Assembly (NCBI GenBank): GCA_964577215.1
Contig: CAZNYK010000118.1
Span: forward strand, 1-12,896
Length of the DNA stretch: 12,896 nucleotides
Source of the DNA: UBA2329 sp964577215
Lineage (GTDB): Bacteria > Bacteroidota > Bacteroidia > Chitinophagales > Saprospiraceae
Direction of reading: 5' to 3'
Shown here: positions 1-6,462 of the stretch, in pieces
Layout of the letters: each line of letters starts with the position of its first letter
Numbering within the stretch: position 1 is the stretch's first letter
The notes under the pieces: generated by a model
Seen by the model: only the letters and a program-made list of their open reading frames with translations
The model's database searches: none
Told to the model about the DNA's origin: nothing
Translations under genes and position numbers: made by a program

Positions 1-406
1 CAGGAAAAAAGCTGTCCGCACCGGGAAATGCGGCGTGCACCTGGGTGATGATCAGTTCATCGGCTATGCCTATGGTTTGCCGGTAAATTTCCGCCCCGCC
101 CAGTACGCAGAGCCGCGGCGCACCGCTTTGCCGGGCCTGCTGCACGGCCTCCTCCACGGAAGCGGCAACCCTGACCTGGGCCGGCGCCTGAAAATCCGCT
201 TGCCTGGTGACGACGATGACCCGGCGCTCGGGCGTGAACATGGCCCTCCCCTGCGGCGAATCATACGAGCGGCGGCCGCTGAGCAACAGGCAACCCTCGA
301 TCTGACGGTAGAAAAAATCCAGGTCGGCAGGCAGATGCCAGGGCAGGTCGCCCTTGAAGCCAATGGCGCCGTTGGAGGCCACGGCAGCGATCAGTGTGAT
401 GCGCAT
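1..406 (-). CDS. folA: Dihydrofolate reductase, partial (C-terminus off the window)
   Basis: This gene encodes dihydrofolate reductase, the cytosolic NADPH-dependent enzyme that reduces dihydrofolate to tetrahydrofolate. Reading back from an ATG at 406-404 gives 135 codons with no stop before the left edge, so roughly the last 25-35 residues are missing. Visible family marks are the N-terminal strand MRITLIAAVASNGAIG, the substrate-loop LPWHLPAD with the catalytic acid at Asp28, the cofactor segment GRRSYDS (residues 44-50), the GGAEIY glycine motif (103-108) and the strand ITQVHAAFPGADSFFP near the end. It starts 9 bp after the stop of the MORN-caspase gene on the same strand, so the two are probably co-transcribed. 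In Bacteroidota folA is often next to thyA, which would lie outside the window. The identification is firm from the motifs. Confidence 0.95.
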   Translation of the reverse strand, partial: MRITLIAAVASNGAIGFKGDLPWHLPADLDFFYRQIEGCLLLSGRRSYDSPQGRAMFTPERRVIVVTRQADFQAPAQVRVAASVEEAVQQARQSGAPRLCVLGGAEIYRQTIGIADELIITQVHAAFPGADSFFP

Positions 407-415
407 GTGGATCGA

Positions 416-2416
416 TCAAGGTTTTACCGCCACCACCATTTTGCGGTCGTAGTCGCCGGTAATAAGCGGCGATTGCTGTAAGCCGGTGTACGTACGCACG
501 TTGTTGTGAACGTATTCGTAGAGCTCTTGTATGGTGACTAATTGGTCTCCGTCTGCATCGGCTTCGCCTTTGAGGCCTCGGATCAGGAAGTGGCTGAACA
601 CGCCTTGGCGCAGGCCGCTCGACTCTAAGGAAGTCTCCTCTGATTTGGAAGAAAGGAAGAGCGCCGTTCCGCCCTGCGCCTGGGCGAGTTGGTCATAAAA
701 AGTAGTGATAAGTTGCTGCGATTTGGCGCCCCGCATGGCCAGGAGGCTGCCCGAGTGGCAGGCGTCCACTATGCAGAGCTTGTACCGCGCCTTGCTTTTG
801 TTCAGGGCGCCGGTGATTTCTTCGTGGTAGAGTTTGTTGCCGAAGCCGTCAAAATCTATGGGCAAAAAAGCACCTTTTAGGCCGTGGCCGGAAAAGTACA
901 TAATGACCATATCGTTGGGACCGGCGCGGGAAAAAATATCATTCATAGAGCTGAGTATGCGCTCCCGGGTGGCATCTTCGTCGATGAGGATGCGGAGTTG
1001 TTCATCGGGCACGGCGCCGCCGCCGGGGCTTTTGAGGAAAGCGTACAGCCGGTAGGCGTCGTCGTCGGTATAACGCAGTGCCGGCATATGGTTGTAAGAA
1101 GCCACTCCAACGACCAAAGCCCACACCTTGACCTTGGGGCGCGGCAGCGGAGGCTCGGAAGCAGGAGGCGATGTGAAGGGCGCCGCCGGGGGCGAAACCT
1201 GGGGGTCTTGATAAGCAGGCGTCCTGTGGGGTTGCGCCTCCGGAACATTTTCCCCCATCCATGCGCCGCTTTGCCAGTACCCTGTCACAGGAGTGCCGTC
1301 GGCAAGGTAAAGTGTGCCCCGGCCGTGGAAGGAGGCCTCTGCCATTTCGCCGGTGTACTTTTCGCCGTTGGGATATATCACCGTGCCGTAGCCGTGGGGA
1401 AGGTTGTATTGGAAAGAACCGCTGTAGCGCGCGCCGTTTTTGAACACGTAAACGCCGGCGCCGTTTCGGCAATCTCCCTCTATACAACCAGTGCGTTGCG
1501 GCGCCAGTGCGTTGTCGGGGCCGAGGAATTCGCCGCTCTCCCAGCGGCCGGCGAGCATGGTGCCGTCGGGGCGATGCAAGGTGCCGGCGCCGTGCGGGAG
1601 GCCGGCCTGGAAATTTCCGGTGTACCACGATTGATTGATGTACCGGAACTCGCCCCGTCCATTGGGCTTTCCCTCCGTGAAACTGCCTTCATAGCGACTT
1701 CCGTCCGGGTATGCCATAACGCCGTTTCCGGAGATACAATCGCCTGAGAGGCAACCGGATTGTATGTCGGCGGCATCGGTGCGGGAGGGGTTCATGCGGA
1801 TGAGCGCGTCCAGGAGGTTGCCCTGATCGTCAATGGGCTGGCCGCGCTCCCAGCGTCCGGTACGGCGGCTGCCATCGGGCCAGGTTTTGGTACCCGTGCC
1901 GTCGGGGAAGCGGTTTTTCCACTCGCCCTGGTAGCGGCTGCCGTCGCTGTAATCGCATACCCCCACGCCGTGCACTTCGCCGTTTCGAAATTGGCCGATA
2001 TATACCGCCCCGCTGGGGAAGATGTAGATGCCCTCGCCGTTGGCGCAATCGCCGGAAACGCAACCTGTGATCTGGCTGCGGGGGAAGAACTCTCCTGAAG
2101 CGCCTTTCACCTCATCCTCCCTTACCAATTTGCCCGTGTTCCACTCGCCCCGTTTGCGACTGCCGTCGGGGTATATCATAAGGCCTTTTCCATGCGGATA
2201 TCCTTTGAACCACTCGCCCTGGTATTTCCGGCCATCGGTATAGGCGCAACTCCCTATGCCGGTTGGTACCCCGTCCTTAAATTGTCCCACATAGCGGGCG
2301 CCGCTGGCAAATGCATACACGCCGCTGCCGTTTGCGCAATTGCCGGACAGGCACTGGCCGGCTAAAAAGGCGGGGAGAAATACAAAGCAAAGAGAAAGTA
2401 GGAAGTTAGCGTTCAT
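416..2416 (-). CDS. Secreted MORN-repeat protein with C-terminal caspase-fold (C14) peptidase domain
   Basis: A 666-residue exported protein, probably a cysteine peptidase of the caspase/orthocaspase clan. The start chosen is ATG 2416, because it gives a clean signal peptide (MNANFLLSLCFVFLPAFLAG, then Gln-Cys); a longer frame begins only at a TTG at 2494. Residues 22-390 hold four MORN blocks (YxGxFxxGxPxGxG and YPDGSRxxGxW types), beginning near 22, 119, 222 and 311, each opened by a C-x-x-G-[DN]-C motif. A Pro-rich linker (about 391-428) leads to the peptidase domain (430-666): VWALVVGVASY strand, SGHG with His511, and DACHSG with Cys553 as the catalytic dyad. Residues 620-631 (DADGDQLVTIQE) match a 12-position EF-hand calcium loop. 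MORN repeats bind proteins or lipids; here they presumably act as a recognition arm outside the cytoplasm. Substrate and role are unknown. It is followed by folA. The architecture is certain; activity is inferred. Confidence 0.9.
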   Translation of the reverse strand: MNANFLLSLCFVFLPAFLAGQCLSGNCANGSGVYAFASGARYVGQFKDGVPTGIGSCAYTDGRKYQGEWFKGYPHGKGLMIYPDGSRKRGEWNTGKLVREDEVKGASGEFFPRSQITGCVSGDCANGEGIYIFPSGAVYIGQFRNGEVHGVGVCDYSDGSRYQGEWKNRFPDGTGTKTWPDGSRRTGRWERGQPIDDQGNLLDALIRMNPSRTDAADIQSGCLSGDCISGNGVMAYPDGSRYEGSFTEGKPNGRGEFRYINQSWYTGNFQAGLPHGAGTLHRPDGTMLAGRWESGEFLGPDNALAPQRTGCIEGDCRNGAGVYVFKNGARYSGSFQYNLPHGYGTVIYPNGEKYTGEMAEASFHGRGTLYLADGTPVTGYWQSGAWMGENVPEAQPHRTPAYQDPQVSPPAAPFTSPPASEPPLPRPKVKVWALVVGVASYNHMPALRYTDDDAYRLYAFLKSPGGGAVPDEQLRILIDEDATRERILSSMNDIFSRAGPNDMVIMYFSGHGLKGAFLPIDFDGFGNKLYHEEITGALNKSKARYKLCIVDACHSGSLLAMRGAKSQQLITTFYDQLAQAQGGTALFLSSKSEETSLESSGLRQGVFSHFLIRGLKGEADADGDQLVTIQELYEYVHNNVRTYTGLQQSPLITGDYDRKMVVAVKP

Positions 2417-2578
2417 GAGCGGCTCGGTTACAGCGTTTTCAGAGCGTGAATAGTTGCGTTGCAAAACAAATGCACATATCTCAATAATCCTCAATTGTCA
2501 GTCATAAGAACACTTCTCGCCCGCGGGTTATTGCTCAGCGGTCGCGTTGTTTCATTTGCCCGGCAGGAATGACCGGTA
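2417..2578. other. Intergenic gap between the TspO-like and MORN-caspase genes
   Basis: This 162-bp spacer separates two genes on the minus strand and should hold the promoter of the MORN-caspase/folA unit. I see AT-rich sequence at about 2455-2500, including TTTG-type strings on the minus strand, but no pair of -33/-7 boxes at a convincing distance, no hairpin with a T-tract and no credible small ORF. Confidence 0.5.
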
Positions 2579-3334
2579 TCAGCTTTTCAGCCAACGGGGA
2601 AAGCGTGCGACGGATACCATTCCCTGCAATATCATTCCGCCCAGGAGGGCGTAAAAAATCGCCGGCGATTGCGCTGCGTCGGTGCGAGCCAGGATGCCGT
2701 ACAATGCCCATATGATCACAAGGGCATAGGGTACGTCCGATCTTTTCCAAAGGAAAAAAAGCCCGGCTAAAGCGGCCACTGCGATCATGGCCACCGTCCA
2801 CACTTCAGGGCTGATGCCGAATCCCCCCCAGTCATAGTGCACCAGCACCGCCGCAGTATTGGCAATGGTAGCCACGCTGATCCAACCCAGATAGACGCTT
2901 ATGGGCAGCCGCACGGCGTATTTTTCGCCGGCGCCGGCCTGCTCGTTGAGCGCCTGGTACAGGCGGATGAGCGACCCCAACAACGCCAGCATGACGGCAA
3001 GCGACAGCAACGGCTGCAAGGCATGCCATGCGATGATCCACAGGCCGTTGGCCATGCTGGACAGGAGAAACCAGGGGCCAATGCGCGCCACGAATGCCGG
3101 CGCCGGTTTTCCGGCGCTGAACGCGCCCTTCATCTGGGCAATAGTGAACAGGAGCAACAGCAGGTAGATCAGCCCCCAGATGCTGAATGTAAAACCCGCA
3201 GGCACGAATAAATTGGGAAACAGGGCGGAAATCTCGCCCGTATTGCGCCCGAAAAGCGGAAGCGCATTGGCCAGGGTGTTCATGGCGATCATGAACAGAA
3301 AGCCGGCCAGGTTCAGGAATTGCCACTTTTTCAT
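2579..3334 (-). CDS. TspO/MBR-related multi-helix membrane protein
   Basis: A 251-residue integral membrane protein with about eight hydrophobic segments (approximately 5-23, 47-66, 85-104, 108-127, 144-166, 178-196, 201-216 and 224-243). The ATG at 3334 is chosen; the same frame can be opened upstream to 3490, but that would run through the promoter and start of the divergent gene. The segment PAGFTFSIWGLIY (45-57) and the Trp-rich GPWFLLSSMANGLWIIAWHA (86-105) resemble the second and third helices of TspO/tryptophan-rich sensory proteins. At about 250 residues it is longer than classical TspO (about 160), matching a longer family often called tryptophan-rich sensory protein or, misleadingly, lantibiotic ABC permease. 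TspO proteins bind tetrapyrroles and lipids; the function of this long form is not established. It is transcribed divergently from the GH57 gene. Membrane topology is sure; the family name is moderately sure. Confidence 0.7.
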   Translation of the reverse strand: MKKWQFLNLAGFLFMIAMNTLANALPLFGRNTGEISALFPNLFVPAGFTFSIWGLIYLLLLLFTIAQMKGAFSAGKPAPAFVARIGPWFLLSSMANGLWIIAWHALQPLLSLAVMLALLGSLIRLYQALNEQAGAGEKYAVRLPISVYLGWISVATIANTAAVLVHYDWGGFGISPEVWTVAMIAVAALAGLFFLWKRSDVPYALVIIWALYGILARTDAAQSPAIFYALLGGMILQGMVSVARFPRWLKS

Positions 3335-3339
3335 GAAGG

Positions 3340-3347
3340 CAAATATA
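3340..3347 (-). promoter_or_regulatory. Candidate -7 box of the TspO-like gene (TATATTTG)
   Basis: On the minus strand this reads TATATTTG, an exact match to the Bacteroidota sigma-ABfr -7 consensus TAnnTTTG. It ends only 5 bp before the ATG at 3334, so a transcript initiated from it would be essentially leaderless. A weak -33-like ATTG lies 21 bp upstream (3372-3369). It abuts the plus-strand box at 3348-3355. Confidence 0.45.
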
Positions 3348-3355
3348 TACCTTTG
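3348..3355 (+). promoter_or_regulatory. Candidate -7 box of the GH57 gene (TACCTTTG)
   Basis: TACCTTTG is an exact match to the Bacteroidota TAnnTTTG element, 24 bp upstream of the ATG at 3380. The -33 position holds TTTT (3327-3330, spacer 17) rather than TTTG, so the promoter is only partly matched. It sits back to back with the minus-strand box at 3340-3347. Confidence 0.45.
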
Positions 3356-3379
3356 TCCTCGCCTCATACAATTTGGACG

Positions 3380-5791
3380 ATGAATACCGCTGACAAATAT
3401 ATATGCATTCACGGCCACTTCTATCAGCCCCCGCGCGAAAACGCATGGTTGGAGGTGGTGGAAATGCAGGATACTGCCGCTCCTTTTCACGACTGGAATG
3501 CCCGCATCAACTTTGAATGCTACGCGCCCAACGCCGCCGCCCGCATTTTGGATACCGGGGGCAAGATTATCCGCATCACCAACAACTACGGTCGCATCAG
3601 CTTCAACTTCGGCCCCACGCTACTGTCCTGGCTGGAAGAGGCCGATCCCGAAACCTATGCCGCTATACTGGAAGCCGACAAGATCAGCCAGGTGCGCTAC
3701 GGAGGCCACGGTTCGGCTATGGCGCAGGTACACAGCCACGTCATTATGCCCTTGGCCAACCGCCGCGACAAGGAAACCCAGGTCCGTTGGGGCATTGCCG
3801 ATTTTGAATACAGATTTGGGCGAAAGCCCGAAGGCATGTGGCTGGCTGAAACTGCAGCGGATACGGAAACGCTGGAAGTATTGGCGGAGCAGGGCATCAA
3901 GTTCACCGTGCTGGCGCCCCGGCAGGTCAAAGCTGTGAGAAAAAAAGGCGAAAGCGAATGGCGCCCCGCACACGAAGGCAACTTGGACACCCGAAGGGCC
4001 TACCAGTGCCCGCTGCCGTCGGGGCGCAGTATTGCCCTGTTCTTTTACGACGGCGAGCGCTCGCAGGCCGTGGCCTTCAAGGGGCTGCTCAACAACGGCA
4101 AGCACTTCGCGGCCTCACTCTTAGACGCCTTTGACGACAACGACAGCCCGCAATTGGTACACATAGCCACCGACGGGGAAAGCTACGGCCACCACCACCG
4201 CTATGGCGAAATGGCACTTGCCGATTGCCTGTACACCATCGAGGAAAGCCGCATGGCTCGCCTCACCAATTACGGGCAATTCCTGGAGTTATTCCCCCCG
4301 CAATTTGAAGCGCAAATCCACGAATCCAGTTCATGGAGTTGCGTACACGGCGTGGAGCGCTGGCGCTCCAATTGCGGTTGTAATTCCGGAGGCAAACCCG
4401 GCTGGACCCAGGCATGGCGCGGGCCGCTGCGAAATGGGCTCAACTGGCTTCGCGACGAATTGATCGCCATATACGAAAAACAAGCCGGCCCGCTGCTCAA
4501 AGATGTATGGCAAGCCCGCAACGATTACATTGCTGTGCTGCTCAATCGCAATGATGATACGGTGGATGAATTCATCCGACTGCATGCGCGCAAGGAAATA
4601 GAAGGCGCTGATAAAATGAAGCTCATGCGCCTGATGGAGATCCAGCGCAACGCCATGCTCATGTTTACCAGTTGCGGCTGGTTCTTCGACGAGATATCGG
4701 GCATCGAAACCAACCAGATTCTCCAGTATGCCGACCGCGCCATGTACTATGCCGCGCAGGTGAACGGCGGCGTGGACCTGCGCGCCACCTTTGTGAAAAT
4801 GCTGGCCGAAGCGCCGAGCAACGTGCACAAAAACGGAGCGGTAAGCTACATTGAAAACATCGAGCCGGCCCGCGTCAACCTCCGCCGCGTGGGCATGCAC
4901 TTTGCGGCTTCCTCCCTCTTTGAAGCATACCCGGAGCATATTGAACTGTTCAACTACATCGCCGACAGCGAAGACTTTGAGCGCTTGGAGGCCGGAATCC
5001 TCCGCCTCGTCATTGGGCGTACCATCGTCCAATCAAAAGTCACCTATTCGGAAAAGCACTTCAGCTTCGCCACCCTCTATCTCGGCCAGCAAAATATCAT
5101 CGGCAATATCTCTCTCAACATGAGCCGGCCCATCTTTACCGAGATGCAGGAGCGCCTGCGCCATGCTTTTCTCACGCCCGATTTAGCCGGCGTCATCGGC
5201 ATCATGCAGGAGTATTTCGGCCCGGAAAAGTACTCTATTGACCATCTCTTCAAAGACGAAAAGCGCAAAATTCTCACCCTCATTGCCGATAAAAGCCTGC
5301 GCCAGATCGAACGCGACTTCCGGGATATCTACGCCGACAACTACCAACTCATGGCCGGCATCGCCCGCAACGACATGCCGGTGCCTCCTGTTTGGCGCAG
5401 CGCCGCCCAGTTTATCATCAACCACGATATCCTTCAATATTTCGAGGGCGACCCATTCCGCATCCGGGAACTCAAGCGCATAGCGCGGGAAATGAAGACC
5501 TGGGGCTTCTCCTTCACCAACGAACCAGGGCTGAATCTGAGCATCAGCGAGCGCATTTACCGCGAGATCAAGCTGCTGGAATCTCCCGATACGCCCCTGC
5601 GCCACTTGGAAAAACTCATACAGGTACTGGAGATCATCCACGACATGGAACTAAAGCCCGATGTGTGGAAAAGCCAGAATGTGTTCTACTCGCTTTTTAA
5701 AGGCTATAAAAACGGCGAATGGGTGTTCAGCAGCGCCGAATGGGAGGCGGCGTTTTTCAGGTTGGGGGACCTACTTAGTTTCCGGCGGTAA
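3380..5791 (+). CDS. Glycoside hydrolase family 57 protein with DUF3536 domain
   Basis: An 803-residue predicted cytosolic protein (no signal peptide) of the GH57 fold, the family of retaining alpha-amylases, 4-alpha-glucanotransferases and branching enzymes. The start at ATG 3380 is preferred over the in-frame ATG at 3320, because the family begins right at the strand YICIHGHFYQPPREN (residues 7-21), and 3320 lies inside the divergent gene. GH57 marks are HGHFYQPP (11-18), RYGGHGSAMAQ (107-116), GMWLAE with Glu157 at the nucleophile position, and ATDGESYGHHH (263-273) with Asp265 at the acid/base position. The C-terminal two-thirds, ending near DVWKSQNVFYSLFKGYK, matches the DUF3536 type found in large GH57 proteins of bacteria. 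The substrate is unknown; a glycogen-like alpha-glucan is a reasonable guess. It ends 6 bp from the convergent toxin gene. Confidence 0.9.
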   Translation: MNTADKYICIHGHFYQPPRENAWLEVVEMQDTAAPFHDWNARINFECYAPNAAARILDTGGKIIRITNNYGRISFNFGPTLLSWLEEADPETYAAILEADKISQVRYGGHGSAMAQVHSHVIMPLANRRDKETQVRWGIADFEYRFGRKPEGMWLAETAADTETLEVLAEQGIKFTVLAPRQVKAVRKKGESEWRPAHEGNLDTRRAYQCPLPSGRSIALFFYDGERSQAVAFKGLLNNGKHFAASLLDAFDDNDSPQLVHIATDGESYGHHHRYGEMALADCLYTIEESRMARLTNYGQFLELFPPQFEAQIHESSSWSCVHGVERWRSNCGCNSGGKPGWTQAWRGPLRNGLNWLRDELIAIYEKQAGPLLKDVWQARNDYIAVLLNRNDDTVDEFIRLHARKEIEGADKMKLMRLMEIQRNAMLMFTSCGWFFDEISGIETNQILQYADRAMYYAAQVNGGVDLRATFVKMLAEAPSNVHKNGAVSYIENIEPARVNLRRVGMHFAASSLFEAYPEHIELFNYIADSEDFERLEAGILRLVIGRTIVQSKVTYSEKHFSFATLYLGQQNIIGNISLNMSRPIFTEMQERLRHAFLTPDLAGVIGIMQEYFGPEKYSIDHLFKDEKRKILTLIADKSLRQIERDFRDIYADNYQLMAGIARNDMPVPPVWRSAAQFIINHDILQYFEGDPFRIRELKRIAREMKTWGFSFTNEPGLNLSISERIYREIKLLESPDTPLRHLEKLIQVLEIIHDMELKPDVWKSQNVFYSLFKGYKNGEWVFSSAEWEAAFFRLGDLLSFRR

Positions 5792-5797
5792 TTAGGG

Positions 5798-6153
5798 CTA
5801 ATGCCGCAATGACTTGACCCTAAGCTTATTAGGCTCGAGTACCGCAAATTTCATCCATAAACGCTCAGGATGCTCCCGGAAAATATTTAAAACAAGAGAA
5901 GCCTTCGCTTCACTCAAGACTGCAGGCATACGGACAAGCAAAATTCCGTTGCTCGGCTTTTTTAGCCGGTAAGTCAACTCGCCAAAGTCCTTGTCTTCTG
6001 TAATCAGAAATGCCTCCATCTGCAAAGCTAATTCGAGTACTTCATCATCCGGCCATCCGAAGTGATTTTCCATAATTGAGTACACTTCAAACTCGTGTTG
6101 ACGAAGGATTTCGATAACGCAAAATCCACGCTTTCATCTGCGATGATCTTCAT
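5798..6153 (-). pseudogene. DUF5615 PIN-like toxin gene, interrupted by a one-base frameshift
   Basis: Read from ATG 6153, the gene begins MKIIADESVDFA and then loses frame. Restoring one base near 6117-6125 (next to the four-A run at 6121-6124 on the plus strand) continues as VIEILRQHEFEVYSIMENH and runs to the TAG at 5800-5798, about 118 residues, the usual size of DUF5615 proteins. As written, the upstream frame stops at TAG 6030-6028 after 41 codons. Typical acidic positions remain: ADES at the N-terminus and LITEDKDFGEL in the centre, as in PIN-like nucleases. Its ATG overlaps the stop of the DUF433 gene by 4 bases (ATGA, 6153-6150), so translation of the two would be coupled. The pair matches the known DUF433-DUF5615 toxin-antitoxin arrangement. 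The break may be a true inactivating mutation or a sequencing error. Confidence 0.8.
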
Positions 6154-6383
6154 GCAGCCGGGACTTCATACACCACTTCATTCTTTACCGCATCCGCTGC
6201 AAATGCTAAACAGGCGAGTATCTGCTCCTCTTTAAGGCGGGGGTAAGCCTGGAGCAACTGAGGGATGGTCTGACCGGCGGAAAGTTTTTCCAGGATCAAA
6301 TCAACGCCTATGCGGGTGCCCCGAATGGCTGGCTTGCCGTACAAGATGGCGGGGTCGGAGGAGATATAAGTTGTCCAGTTCAT
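6150..6383 (-). CDS. DUF433 antitoxin-type protein
   Basis: A 77-residue DUF433 protein, a small winged-helix-like domain that is the usual upstream partner of DUF5615 PIN-like toxins and is presumed to bind the toxin and the operator DNA. The start at ATG 6383 (MNWTTYISSDPAILYGKP) fits the family; the frame opens further upstream at 6407, but that adds non-family residues and covers the -7 box. Family motifs are GKPAIRGTRIGVDLILEKL (residues 17-35) and the stretch around YPRLKEEQILACLAFAAD. The stop overlaps the toxin start by 4 bases, which supports an antitoxin-first operon. Its base composition looks lower in GC than the flanking genes, as is common for mobile toxin-antitoxin modules. Confidence 0.85.
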   Translation of the reverse strand: MNWTTYISSDPAILYGKPAIRGTRIGVDLILEKLSAGQTIPQLLQAYPRLKEEQILACLAFAADAVKNEVVYEVPAA

Positions 6384-6404
6384 TTTCCAATGCTTTATAT
6401 GTGG

Positions 6405-6412
6405 CAAAAATA
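6405..6412 (-). promoter_or_regulatory. Candidate -7 box of the DUF433/DUF5615 operon (TATTTTTG)
   Basis: The minus strand reads TATTTTTG, an exact TAnnTTTG match 21 bp upstream of the DUF433 ATG at 6383. No good TTTG lies at the expected -33 distance (the best is TTTA with a 22-bp spacer), so this is a half-supported promoter. Confidence 0.4.
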
Positions 6413-6462
6413 CGCAACTTTCAAGGAAAAATCTTAAACTTGCGATCCGAAAACACTATATT

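Noticed and set aside
884..1747. 287-codon plus-strand open frame
   Set aside because: It lies entirely antisense to the MORN-caspase gene; its composition is repetitive because MORN repeats are, and it has no domain I recognise.
4331..5032. 233-codon minus-strand open frame
   Set aside because: Antisense to the GH57/DUF3536 gene; no protein-like motifs.
5818..5832. CCTAA-GCTTA-TTAGG inverted repeat as terminator of the GH57 gene
   Set aside because: Short five-pair AT-rich stem without a T-tract, and it lies within the coding end of the DUF5615 gene.
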